Source: Prostheceraeus crozeri
Lineage: Eukaryota; Platyhelminthes; Polycladida; Euryleptidae
Length of the DNA stretch: 64,000 nucleotides
Assembly (NCBI GenBank): GCA_907163375.1
Contig: CAJQUW010001840.1
Location: 186,001 to 250,000, forward strand
Direction of reading: 5' to 3'
Shown in pieces: positions 21,892 through 31,834 of this stretch. The translations under genes were made by a program, and so were the position numbers. Below the pieces are notes generated by a model, which did no database searches, had not been told where the DNA came from, and saw only the letters and a program-made list of their open reading frames with translations. Every line of letters begins with the position of its first letter. The first letter of the stretch is position 1.

Positions 21892-23497
21892 TAAAAACAA
21901 TGATTTTTTATGGGTGTGCGTTGCATTCACTTGCTCGCACCGAAAATTTTCGAAGTCATGCTGAAGCAATTATTAGTAGGCCTAGGCCTATTGGTGAAAT
22001 ATAATTTGTTAAAATAAAGATAGCCTACGTATTCGCAAGAGGAGCAACAGCGGGGTATTCACAGCGAAATAATAAAAATTCTGAGAGATTTTGCGGCCAA
22101 AAATAATTTGTCATGAACTTCAATGCCCAGTATTATTTCTGTCATGAAAAAATGCTGTTCATGTCTATTACTTTCTTGGAGCAGGAATAATTGAAATATT
22201 GCATTAGGAAGTTACTTTTGATCAGCCCTATATGTGTGCATTTTTGTCAGCATCGTGAAGCAGTATGAGGCAATCAGTATTCCGTAGTCTATACTGCACT
22301 TTGAAATGCTTAATACCGATGTCAGATGAACATGTATGGTGGAATTAATTGATAATTATTCGCAACGTCTAGACAAAAACTTGAATGAACAGCACTCGAA
22401 ATTTAATTGGCACAAGTGATCAAATCAAAAGTGAAACGTTTTGTGGTTTATTCTACATAGCTTTATAATAAAAATTTCGGTTGAAGGCCTTTTGTGAATT
22501 GATGCATCCTATGATGTTCCAACCGATGAAATCAAATTTGCGTCACATATGTTTTCATCTGCATCTGAATGTTTCGTGTTGCTTTCCTTTTTTGTGAATA
22601 TAATTTTACTTTTCAGTGATTTGCCGAAAGCCGAGGAACTATTGTATTAATTGCTCAATATATTCGAATGCAATTAATACAAAGTATCTGCAGCTTTAGG
22701 CTGGAGCGTCATTCATCATTTTTCATTATTTTCATCAATAACAAAAAATCATTTACGTGATACATCAATAATTTAGTGACAACATTTCAGAATTTGACTA
22801 TTTCTTCATAAATTGTTTTCTCATCACGAATCATCAAAATCATCATTGATCATAGAAGGAAATACATGGGAACACTCTGATATAAGAAGAAAATGAGATG
22901 TTGGGATGTCAATAAAATTTCACATAGGATGCTTTCATAATCAGATGAAAAAATTAGGACTAAAATAATATATAATGTAGGTAAGGTCCATCATGTTTCC
23001 AACATACATTCATGAATTGAAATCTAAAACTGATCAATGAATGTATGTACAACTGGTTATCAATAAGAAAATGAAGTATTTCTAGATTCGATACAAAGAT
23101 TTTCAGATGTTCAGTGGGCAAAAGTTTGTAAACACGTTCATACACAGTACATAAATGCAATCATAAGTCCCCCCTTTAATCGTATAGAGTGGTTTGTAGT
23201 CGACCATTAAGTACCTTAATAATCAGTTAACTTCTATGCCAAATCAAGTCTAGCATGTTAACCATAGAAATGGATCTTCATCTCATGTTTTTGTCTTCTA
23301 GATGTCTACGGATAACTATGTAATTTTTCACTACTTATTAGTTTTGACATAGCTATTCAGTCCCTTCCATTCAATATTTCAATACTATTCTGTTGTCAAT
23401 TGCGATATCAAATAAAGCTGCTTATAGGAGCTGGCGAAAAAGTAATATCATAGCTGTCGCCACAAATCAACCATTGATTCCATACTTCCCTTATATA
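21892..23497. other. Non-coding stretch
   Basis: I see no gene in about 1.6 kb between the LINE tail and the Tc1 element. The region is AT-rich, and a doubled AGGCCTAGGCCTA word lies near 21978. Confidence 0.5.
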
Positions 23498-23904
23498 CAG
23501 TCTCTCACTATTAGTCACACTCTAAAAAATGTATAAAGAATCGAATTTTTAAAGCGCTATAGCACATTCAGGATATTTGATGGATTCTTATTATGAGAAA
23601 CACGTTTCTCTTCCGAAACTAATTATCATTTTGACAACTAGCTTGTCGGTGTTCATTTGTCACACAGATTTATCGTTTTTGCACTATCACAAATTATTAG
23701 TCACTGTTAGTTGATTTTGTTATGATTTAGACGACTTTGCCATTTAAGAACTTGTTATGCACCAAACAATTGGATCAATCGACTGAGACACGAAGAATTT
23801 GAAATTCAAACTATGTCGAGACGTCTAGCCGCGATTTGAATTTCAACTTTCTGCATATAGACATCAGATGAGATTTCATTTTAACATTAACGATTGTGAA
23901 TACC

Positions 23905-25046
23905 ATGGGGAAGTTACCAGATGTTAGCGGGACGAAGAAATAAGCTATTATTGCTCTAATCAAAGCCAAATCATTAACAACACGTGAAAAAGGTGAGCAG
24001 GAAATGGTGTCGATGCGAACGGTGGCACGAATCAAAAAGAAAATGTTGGGAGGGAGAACAGCGGTCAACGGTAGAGTGCAGAAATGTGGAAGAAAGAAGA
24101 AGACCAGTAAAATAACGGATAGATTTATCCAAAGAGAGTTCCTGAAGAACCCTTTTAAATCACCTTACCAACTTGCGAATGAATTGACCGAGGCTGGATC
24201 TCCTGTTTCTCATATGACCATCCGTAGAAGACTGAAGGAGTATGGGTATTGCAGTTGCAGACCGGCAAAGAAACCGCGCCTTACCAAGTCGATGCGACAG
24301 AAAAGGCTATCCTGGGCACGCGAACACTCATCTTGGACAGTGGACGACTGGTCAAAGGTAAGAGTCATTTTTCCTTTTTATATTCTATAATGATTATATC
24401 TAGATTAATATTAGAAGAAACTGAAACTGAATTAGCTCATCAAATGTTTCATTATGACTCGATCTCATATCATTAATCCTCTATATTACAGGTCTGCTTC
24501 TCGGACGAATCCACACTCGAGTGCCATGACGGGAACAGAGCACTAGCTTGGCACAAGGTTGGATCTCCAAGGCCAATCATCCAATCCGTCAAGCATCCGA
24601 CTAAAGTGATGGTGTGGTCTATCATGTCTGCCAAGGATGTTGGTCGAATGACGGTGGTCGAGGGCATGATGAACTCCCAAAAGTATCTACAGGTTCTCCA
24701 AACACTGGTCTTGCCCCAACTGCGGGATTGGTTTCCGCGCCGTGAAGGAGTTTTTATGCAGGATGCTGCTCCTTGCCATACTGCCAAAGTGTGCAAGAAG
24801 TTTCTTTTAGACAACAACGTAACGGTACTACCATGGCCAGGTAATTCCCCGGATTTAAATCCGATTGAAACCTTATGGGCAATCATCAAGATACGCTTAA
24901 GATGTGAAACCATCACCAACCGAAATCAAATGATTGCAGCCATACTTCATCGCTGGTATCGAGATTATTCTATTGCAGAAACGTGCAAGAAACTGATATT
25001 CACAATCCCTGAGCGCATTCAAGCCGTGATTGATGCGAGGAGGTAA
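23905..25046 (+). pseudogene. Tc1 transposase with one intron and an early stop
   Basis: This encodes a 335-residue DD34E transposase in two exons, 23905-24357 and 24492-25046. The first exon holds the paired-like helix-turn-helix (VSMRTVARIKKK, then SPVSHMTIRRRLKEYGY). The 134-bp phase-0 intron has GTAAGAG at its 5' end and TATTACAG at its 3' end. Splicing joins WSK to VCFSDES, exactly rebuilding the conserved first catalytic motif. The second Asp is in FMQDAAPCHTA and the Glu follows 34 residues later in SPDLNPIETLW. Codon 13 is TAA (23941-23943). The ATG at 24004 lies downstream and could give an N-terminally shortened protein starting within the helix-turn-helix region. The catalytic half is unbroken, so the copy is fairly young. 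Confidence 0.82.
24358..24491 (+). other. Predicted spliceosomal intron in Tc1 transposase
   Basis: The donor GTAAGAGT and acceptor TTACAG enclose 134 bp with stops in all useful frames. A TTAAT branch-like word lies about 19 bp before the acceptor. Removal places the conserved FSDES motif in frame right after the DDWSK segment. Confidence 0.8.
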
Positions 25047-25291
25047 CACGAACTTTTGAAGATTTTGGTAAGCTATTGTGACTAATAATTTGTTGTACCT
25101 TGGTAATAACATAATATGTGATTTTGGAATACAAGTAATAGTTCTGTAACTTCTTCTACGTTGGGATGGTAAAAAGAATCAAAAATATAAATAACTTCAA
25201 GAAATGTAGGCAATCCACTTAAGCAATCGATCGTTTTTTGGAAAATATTCATTTTTGTCAGGGTGTGACTAATAATTTGTGAGAGACTGTA

Positions 25292-26045
25292 GTTACTTTG
25301 TTCTGAGATCATAGCGCTTGACATTCTGCTTGTCGCATGACTTGTTGAAATGCGTAGATTATTTTCATTTTAAGTTGGGATGTGAGAAGTGACACTGTTA
25401 ACGGCAATGAATGTTCGCTGATAATGCTAGACATTATGTCATATCAATGTCGTGATCATTCTTCTTACAAATTTACAAGATACCAGATGTGAACTAGAAA
25501 TCTACTGGAATACTTACTCCTCCTGTGATTAGTCATGGTGAAGGTTGACTGGACACAATGGACACGATCAATTCTTCGATTTTTTCTCAAAAAGTGAGTG
25601 GAGTATATTATTCTTTCTATGCTCAGTCATTGTAGAACATCATCCGAAATGCTGAAAAGCTGCATTTTAAATATTTTTTGATTGGAAATCTATAACAAGA
25701 TAAGGCGAATTAAACTATAACTTGAATTAAAGATAGACAGTTATAAAAATTATATGGAATGAGAATGTGTGTAGTGAAAAGGATTGTTTAGCACAATATT
25801 TATGTTACCAACCAGAAATTTTAGAACCATGATGCTAATAAATAGCGCATGAAGCATACTAAGTTTTACGTCAGCTCGATGGAAAGTGGAGTCACAATTC
25901 TATGTGAATCATAGGCATCACAAGCGTGGTATGCATGCATGAATAATTTAAGCCTATAGTGCTATCACATTACCATGAACTTGAGTTTTGAACAATTTGA
26001 ACAAGGCACATCAATCTATATGCACTAAAATTTCGATAGCCTGCA
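25292..26045. other. Non-coding stretch
   Basis: No gene or clear repeat is seen between the Tc1 element and the minisatellite. Confidence 0.5.
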
Positions 26046-26325
26046 GGCCGAAGTCATCTGCTTCAAAAAGCTCCAATTCAGGCCGAAGTCATCGGCTCCA
26101 AACAGCTCCAATTCAGGCCGAAGTCATCGGCTCCAAACAGCTCCAATTCAGGCCGAAGTCATCGGCTCCAAGCAGCTCCAGCTCAGACCAAAGTCATCGG
26201 CTCCAAACAGCTTCAATTCAGGCCGAAGTCATCGGCTCCAAGCAGCTCCAGCTCAGGCCAAAGTCATCGGCTAGAAAGGTCTCCTGCTCAGTCCAAAGTC
26301 ATCGGCTCCAAACATCGCCAACTGA
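26046..26325 (+). repeat. Eight-copy 35-bp minisatellite
   Basis: Eight head-to-tail 35-bp units share the core AAGTCATCGGCTCCAA, with variants GGCCGAAG, GACCAAAG and GTCCAAAG at the start. Copies two and three are identical and the last two are more diverged. The unit is not a multiple of three, so the long frame through it (25988-26359) is probably an artefact. It lies about 430 bp upstream of the glycosyltransferase exon, perhaps inside that gene's intron. Confidence 0.9.
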
Positions 26326-26749
26326 GACCAAATCAGTTCAATTCAATTCAAGGCAGTAGGCTACAGTTCTGGCCATGATGAGCACGGTAGCCTATAGTGC
26401 ACATGCACAATAACTTACACTTTTATAATGCTCTTGATAACCCTGATATATATTTTGTGAAAGTTCTCGTGAAAGTTTGAGCAATTTATTTTCTCATATA
26501 AAGGCAGAGTTATTTAGCCCCAAAATTCAAATCGTCGCATGCTACATCTTTTAAAAGTTTCATTATTTTCAAATGTGAAATGTCTCCATGTGAAAAGGAT
26601 ATTTCTGCAGAATTGAAAAATAATATTCATGCACAATAGCAAAAGCCCTTCAGGAACTATAAAATGCTTCTAGAATCAAACAAAGATTTTCATTTATTTG
26701 CTTAATAACCATCATTATTCAAGTAGAACTTATTTATTTATCTTTTCAG

Positions 26750-27893
26750 GTACTCAATTTTTTTCCTGATCGCAATGATAATTTCTTACTCTATCTGGAT
26801 TTCGGACCTGAGATTGAGAAGTTTTGCATCTCAAAGGCGCTCACCAGTTCACAATGTATCTAAGTTTGTCCAATCTTCAAAAAATCAAGATAAATTTTCA
26901 AGAACCTCTTCCGATACCGCAAAACGAAACAAAGTTATATCTTCAACTAGAGCTTACAACACTTTTCCGAAGCAATCAATAAAGAAGGTCAAGGTAATTC
27001 CTTATCCCTACAAGCGGTCTGTATATGAGTATATCGAACTTCCAAAATCGGCAAGCAATAATATTTTTCCAACTAGCTATTTACTTGAGCCGAGGACAAT
27101 CCTTCATAACAGAACAATAGTTTTCATGATTCTATCGTCATTGACAGAGTTCAGACTTCGCCAGACGATCCGTGAAACATGGGCCAGTCCTTCTTCAATG
27201 ATACCTGGAAATGCCACTTTTTTCTTCGCTCTTGGAAAGCCAGCTACAAATGGACTCCTATCCGCGTGTCGGTGGGAAGGCAAAAAGTACGGTGATTTGC
27301 TTCTGGACGCATCCTACGTGGACAGTTATTACAATTTAACCTACAAGGTTTTGAGTGCAAGTGCATGGACTATTGCAAATATGCCGAATACACAATATTT
27401 AGTGAAATGTGATTCTGACAACTTTGTTATACCCCGAAACATTCGAAGGGTCGCACTATCAAGTGGAAGTTGGCAGTCAAAAATGATAATCGGCAAAGTG
27501 TTCAATAGAGCGAAACCTCTTCGGAATGTCAGCAATAGGAAATGGTTTATCAGTCTGAAGGAATACCATAGTCGATACTTTCCGACATACGTCCAAGGTA
27601 GCTTGTATGTTCTAACACGTCCAGCCGCGTACGCGATAGTGACTGCTTTGAATGACGTAAATCTGACTTCAAAACGAATTTTTCAAATTGAGGATGTTTT
27701 TCTCACTGGAGTGATGTCTAAATATCTAAAACTCATTTTGCGAAATGTTGAAAACTTTGCCATGGAAGGGAGACTGTCAAAACATCCAACTGACAATGAA
27801 AAAAAAATGGTAAATGAAACTTTCTTTGGTCAACACAGGCTTAATTATGCGGATATCAAGGCGTATTACTTAGCATATTCTTCAGGATATTGA
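26750..27893 (+). CDS. GT31 family glycosyltransferase (beta-1,3-galactosyltransferase-like), last exon
   Basis: This is the terminal coding exon of a Golgi type II membrane enzyme that would add a sugar in beta-1,3 linkage from a UDP donor. A splice acceptor TTTTCAG ends at 26749. The frame from 26750 runs into a hydrophobic anchor (YSIFFLIAMIISYSIWI), so the cytoplasmic tail is probably in an upstream exon not identified here. Numbered from Met 26775: RQTIRETW at 129-136, EGKKYGDLLLDASYVDSYYNL at about 168-188 in the usual order, the metal-binding DxD as CDSDNF (D213, D215), YFPTYVQGSLYVL near 268-280 and the catalytic-region EDV at 306-308. Several NxS/T sites are present. Exact donor and acceptor cannot be told. 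The frame is intact. Confidence 0.82.
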
Positions 27894-28299
27894 TCACTTG
27901 CATACTGTATTACTGTAACCTATATGTTGCGCGTGTGATGGTAGAACATTTTTTGTGATTGGGACATTTGTAAAAAATGATTTCCTAGTATACGTAGATG
28001 GCGCTTTCATTTTTCTTTTTCACTCAGAATTGGAGAATATCAAAGCACACTGATATTGGGAGATGTATGCATTTCCCTGGGTCTCAAACGTGGTAATCAG
28101 GAATATTATTACATAGAAATACAATATAGAAAAAGTGGAATTATGTGACTTCAAACGGGTTTTTTAACAAATGTTTTCAAAAGTGTATAGGTTTAAGTTG
28201 TCCCATTGACTTCAGCTATGAATTCTCCGAGTCGAAGTCGACATGATTCGATATGACAAGTCTCCACGGAATCACAGGCGTGCGAGTGACTCATTTCAC

Positions 28300-28305
28300 A
28301 ATAAA
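28300..28305 (+). terminator. Candidate polyadenylation signal
   Basis: AATAAA lies about 410 bp after the glycosyltransferase stop codon in otherwise non-coding sequence. It could end that transcript. No cleavage site can be confirmed. Confidence 0.4.
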
Positions 28306-28625
28306 GTTATGAAGTGTACTGCTATTGATGTTTCCTAGTTTTGTGGATAAATATGATCTGCTGACCTGTGATCAACCTTCCAAGCTCATCAACTCCACAT
28401 CCACGAATCATGCCACAAATTCGAAGGATAGGCATCATAAATTTCTATAGTTGATGCAACATCACGGACATAGCCAAATGCATTATTGCAATTTCCAGCA
28501 TGATATTGCAGTTCCTTGCATTTAAAAGTGATTCTTGCATTGACAATCTATGTATTGAATGCATTGAGATATCATTGCATTTCTTCACACCAGTGCAAGA
28601 ACTCAATATCATGGAGGAAATATGA

Positions 28626-28767
28626 TACCGCATAGCTTATCGTGTTTCCACCTGCAATTGAATTCATCATCAATGTTGCTTAAAACACTCGACGCTTCGC
28701 GTCTCATGCCTGAAATAACATAGACAGTTCGTTCAATTGTGGTGGATACAGTGTAAGCTATGCGGTA
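28626..28767. repeat. Inverted repeat, about 36-bp arms
   Basis: The left arm (28626-28662) starts TACCGCATAGCTTA and ends CAATTGAA. The right arm (28732-28767) is its diverged inverse, ending TAAGCTATGCGGTA. The spacer is about 70 bp. It may be a small foldback or MITE remnant. Confidence 0.7.
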
Positions 28768-28910
28768 ATAAACATGTAGGCCTACCAATCCTTCCACGTC
28801 AAGATTTTTCAAATTCTGTTCACGGCAAGATAAACATCAATATATGGTAGCCTAAAATTATCTCACAATTGTAATAAATAAAGATCAAAATTATTGAATC
28901 TCTCTTAAGC

Positions 28911-28982
28911 GAGCGAGTGGCGCAGTGGTTTAAGTGTCTGCCTGTGGTCAGGATGGCCCAGGTTCGACTCCTTGCGCAGTCA
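28911..28982 (+). repeat. tRNA-like module, probable SINE head
   Basis: This has canonical RNA polymerase III internal promoters at the right spacing: box A TGGCGCAGTGG (28918-28928) and box B GGTTCGACTCC (28961-28971). The T-arm pairs reasonably, but the acceptor and anticodon stems do not, so it is not a working tRNA. The position-34 to -36 triplet would be GTG. It is best read as the tRNA-derived head of a SINE. Confidence 0.7.
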
Positions 28983-29001
28983 ACCTTATTAATAAATTCT
29001 C

Positions 29002-29050
29002 GGCCGGGTGTTTGGCAAGCACCTGTAATCCAGCTACTTGGGGATCGATA
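29002..29050 (+). repeat. 7SL/Alu-domain-like module, copy 1
   Basis: The sequence GCCGGGTGTTTGGC, then CACCTGTAATCCAGCTAC, then TTGGGGATCG follows the order of the 5' (Alu) domain of signal recognition particle RNA (GCCGGG, TGGC, CCTGTA-TCC-AGCTAC, GGG). It lies 20 bp after the tRNA-like module. The similarity was judged by eye only. Confidence 0.5.
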
Positions 29051-29104
29051 ACAGTGGATAAAGATCTCTAATAACTATATTCTAATATCATCTTTATCCT
29101 TACA

Positions 29105-29260
29105 GCCGACCGGGTGTGTGGCAAACACCTGTAATCCAGCTACGTGGAGGTCGCAATTGGAAAGTGTAATTGGCTGATTATTAACCAGACTGCAGACGCT
29201 CGAATCACAATAAGTGCCAACTCGGGAAGGAGAAGCGGTTCCTTCCTTAATCTCGTCCTT
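29105..29260 (+). repeat. 7SL/Alu-domain-like module, copy 2
   Basis: This is a second copy of the same module, GTGTGTGGCAAACACCTG then TAATCCAGCTAC and GTGGAGGTCG. The sequence running on to about 29260 includes AATCACAATAAGTGCC and CTCGGGAAGGAG, which faintly recall the S-domain part of SRP RNA. It could be an SRP RNA pseudogene or part of a composite SINE. Confidence 0.45.
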
Positions 29261-29826
29261 GCCCAGCACCCATATGGAAATATTCAAATATATGCCAAAA
29301 TATGGAGAATTCAAATAATACAAATTCCATACCGGAACAGGCGTCGCCCGGGTTACCAAGACCTGCGTTGAATGTTGGGGAACCAGGATGTTCAAACAGA
29401 AGGGCCACTGGAACGCACGATCACCATCAACGTCATAGAAGGAAGTGGACACATGCCGATAATGGATCTCTCTTATAGCATTTAGAAATGCTAACTGGTA
29501 TTTCTATGTGATTTCGTAGTTTATGAAGTCTTCCAAATGAAGCAAATTTTCCTCACCTAGCGGCTAGAAGGTTATTTACGCAACTAGTCCGTGATTGCTT
29601 CTTTATAGCATTCCACGAGTTAGATATCTAAAGTACCCGATCACCGAGGGTAAGGGCCATTCAAATCTAACAAAATTGTATCATGAAGCTATTGTATCAT
29701 GTTAATGAGTTTGTCTAATATAAAGTTGGTCATAAAACATGACCGCATATTTTCTAACTCCTTTCTTGAATTTAGAGACACTTCATTTGCGAGTACCTTC
29801 ACGAATTCTCTAGCAAAATTTTTGCC

Positions 29827-29856
29827 TTGTAAATTTTGATGCATCAAAATTTACAA
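29827..29856. repeat. Perfect 30-bp palindrome
   Basis: The half-site TTGTAAATTTTGATG is followed directly by its exact reverse complement with no spacer. Confidence 0.9.
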
Positions 29857-30237
29857 TGCCAAAAGTTGAACTCAAAAAAATTACCTGCTATCAATATTAA
29901 AGCGTTCTTTGGCTAGTCATCGCAACAAAATGACTTTCACATGTTATGACATAGTCGGAAATTTCTTTTCTTTGCAAAATAAAATCATTAGGTTTTCACT
30001 AATTTGGACCCACCAATTCCAAGAAACATTATTTTTGAAAAGTAAAGCCTGAAATTACAACTTCAGGGCATTGCCCAAAGGTAGTAAATATTTCGCGACG
30101 ACTCGAACAGGAGGTGTCTCTAAATTCAACAAGGAAGAGAATGAGAAAATGAGCGGTCATGTTTCATGGTCAACTGTGTATTTCAACTATAATTGGAGAA
30201 ACTTATTTAATTGAATTGGAGAAATAGTAAGTAATAG

Positions 30238-30271
30238 CATTGAGGTAGGGGCATTTCACCATCCATCTTCT
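30238..30271. repeat. Dispersed repeat copy (pair with 58896)
   Basis: CATTGAGGTAGG then GCATTTCACCATCCATCTTC is repeated almost exactly at 58896-58929, with one substitution in 34 bp. Similarity fades downstream, although GATTCCTAT also recurs in both. Confidence 0.75.
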
Positions 30272-30619
30272 TTTTTTAGGTGACAATGGTTTTGAGATGA
30301 TTCCTATAACCATTTATCACCAACTGTCATGATAATCTATAGTCAGATAGACATCGATTTTTTACGTCCTTGTATCCTAAAGCTTATTATTTTTTTCCTT
30401 TCACTCCATAGTTCCTAACTAAAATTCCTTTTTCTTTTCAGCAATCATTTCGATTGGAATATCATTGAATACTAATATATGGCGTCCAAATATTATGTAG
30501 GTAATGTATGTGCTTTGACGGATGCAGCATCTATGCTATCGCGGTATATGCGGTCTTGTTCTACCGCTGTACATCCGCCCAACCTGCGTCTTCTGTCTCG
30601 CTACCTCGTGTGGTGCTTC

Positions 30620-30880
30620 TCTCCTGCACCTTCTTTACAGATTCCAACCGGGTGCCAACGTTGGGCCTCACTGGACATTCCAAGCAAGGCTGTCATTGGC
30701 GATCCGACACGCACTCTGCCTGTTTCAAAGCCTCCGTGCGCCAATGGGTGCTGCTAAATCGTCTTCGCTGCCTGACAGGTCCCTGTCGTGACATACTGCA
30801 GAGATGGGGCCTTCGTGATTCTCCACTATGTGACTGTGGCGAAGTTCAGACGATGGAGCATATCTCTGACGTGTTACATA
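30620..30880 (+). pseudogene. LINE C-terminal zinc-finger remnant
   Basis: One frame encodes ASVRQWVLLNRLRCLTGPC, then WGLRDSPLCDCGEVQTMEHI (about 30735-30870). This is the C-terminal CxC...H zinc-finger region of many LINE ORF2 proteins (Jockey/RTE-like). Coding similarity stops at an (AT)n run near 30880, where a Penelope-like fragment begins. The reverse-transcriptase core is absent. Confidence 0.6.
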
Positions 30881-30885
30881 TATAT

Positions 30886-31142
30886 ATATATTTTTGAAGG
30901 AAAAACAACAACTATTTCTTTCAACCGAACATGTTTCAGAGTTATTCACTCCATCTTCAGCGGCATACAAGAGTCCGATAAAGCAACAGAAGTTAGTTTA
31001 AATACATATCAGCGTAAAATGCATGAACCGATATCCATCATTTATGACGCGCAAAACTACGGAGCTATAAACTACAAGCGAAAATCCTCCATAAATCATT
31101 TTATAAATTGCGTTTGTTGATTTACAATTCATGTTTTTTCGA
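30886..31142 (-). mobile_element. Penelope-like fragment, inverted partner
   Basis: On the minus strand, the piece 31142-31090 is a near copy of the start of the GIY-YIG coding region at 31161-31213 on the plus strand. Further down (about 30960-30900) the minus strand reads CTGAAGATGGAGTGAATAA then CTGAAACATGTTCGG, the sort of conserved tail that ends many Penelope-like copies. So this is a head-to-head partner of the next fragment. Confidence 0.6.
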
Positions 31143-31154
31143 AAATTAAGATGT

Positions 31155-31479
31155 AATCATTCGAAAAAACATAAATTGTAAATCAACAAACGTAATTTAT
31201 AAAATGATTTGTGGACGATGTAAAAAATTCTACATCGGCCAAACGGGGGATGTATTTCGACATCGGCTGACGGTACATCGCCAGCAAATCAAAGACAGTA
31301 GATACTGTGTGCTAAGTGTCAGTAGACACATAGCGAGATGTGGTGGCGGTCATTTTAGTGCTATTCCTTTCTTTCAGTTGTCCCCGGACGCTAATCGCTT
31401 GGACCGTGAGTCCAAGGAAGCTATGTTCATAAAATTTATTTCATCCTTACCTCAACGTTGTTTGATTTCTTTGATTTAG
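31155..31479 (+). pseudogene. Penelope-like element: GIY-YIG endonuclease fragment
   Basis: This is the C-terminal GIY-YIG domain of a Penelope-like polyprotein. Upstream of the Met at 31204 the frame reads CKSTNVIYK. It continues with MICGRCKKFYIGQTGDVFRH, then LTVHRQQIKD and SVSRHIARCGGGHF, and ends PQRCLISLI at 31479. The YIGQT box and the following Arg are the catalytic hallmarks. The reverse transcriptase is missing, so it is a 5'-truncated copy. The first 53 bp are duplicated in inverse orientation at 31090-31142 with an 18-bp spacer. Confidence 0.8.
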
Positions 31480-31834
31480 ATATGATATCTGAAATTTCTG
31501 TACAATTTCGTTGAATAAATCAGTTGATTGACTTGACAAGCCAGAAACGGCTGAAATCGATCGGCAGCTGATGAACGTTGCATTTTCTTTTGTAGTATTA
31601 TTTACATATATATCACAGCAAAAAAGGAGATTTCCAGCCAAAGTAGGTCAAAATTTGCATTCTAAAATTTGATTTGTTATTTATGCACCGAAGATGAGAC
31701 AGCTATACCAAATTAACATTACCATTAGAAAGTTCACGCACGAAGTATCTTTGGCTGTGACTTTCATGTGATTCTGAGCATCTGAGCAATACTTTAGCAG
31801 ATTAGGTTTATATAATAGCATCTACATGTATATA

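Larger units (their letters stand above)
23498..25289 (+). mobile_element. Tc1-like element with IR/DR ends and TA duplication
   Basis: This 1,792-bp element is flanked by TA (23496-23497 and 25290-25291). Its ends begin CAGTCTCTCAC on both strands. Each end has two direct copies of a binding-site-like word, ATTAGTCAC, in ACAAATTATTAGTCAC context. On the left these lie near 23509 and at 23688-23704, and on the right in inverse at 25078-25093 and about 25265-25281. The repeats on each side are about 185 bp apart, which is the IR/DR layout of Tc1 elements such as Sleeping Beauty. The transposase gene fills the middle. Confidence 0.9.
29281..30600. other. Non-coding stretch with a perfect palindrome
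   Basis: No gene is seen. It contains a perfect 30-bp palindrome at 29827-29856 and one copy of a dispersed repeat at 30238-30271 that recurs at 58896-58929. Confidence 0.55.

Noticed and set aside
26046-26325. CRISPR-like array
   Set aside because: The 35-bp units abut with no spacers, and the context is animal nuclear DNA; it is a minisatellite.
25988-26359. Repeat-rich protein of 123 residues
   Set aside because: The repeat unit is not a multiple of three and drifts through frames, and no start context or homologue is recognisable.
28911-28982. Functional tRNA gene
   Set aside because: Boxes A and B are perfect, but the acceptor and anticodon stems do not pair, so a SINE head is more likely.
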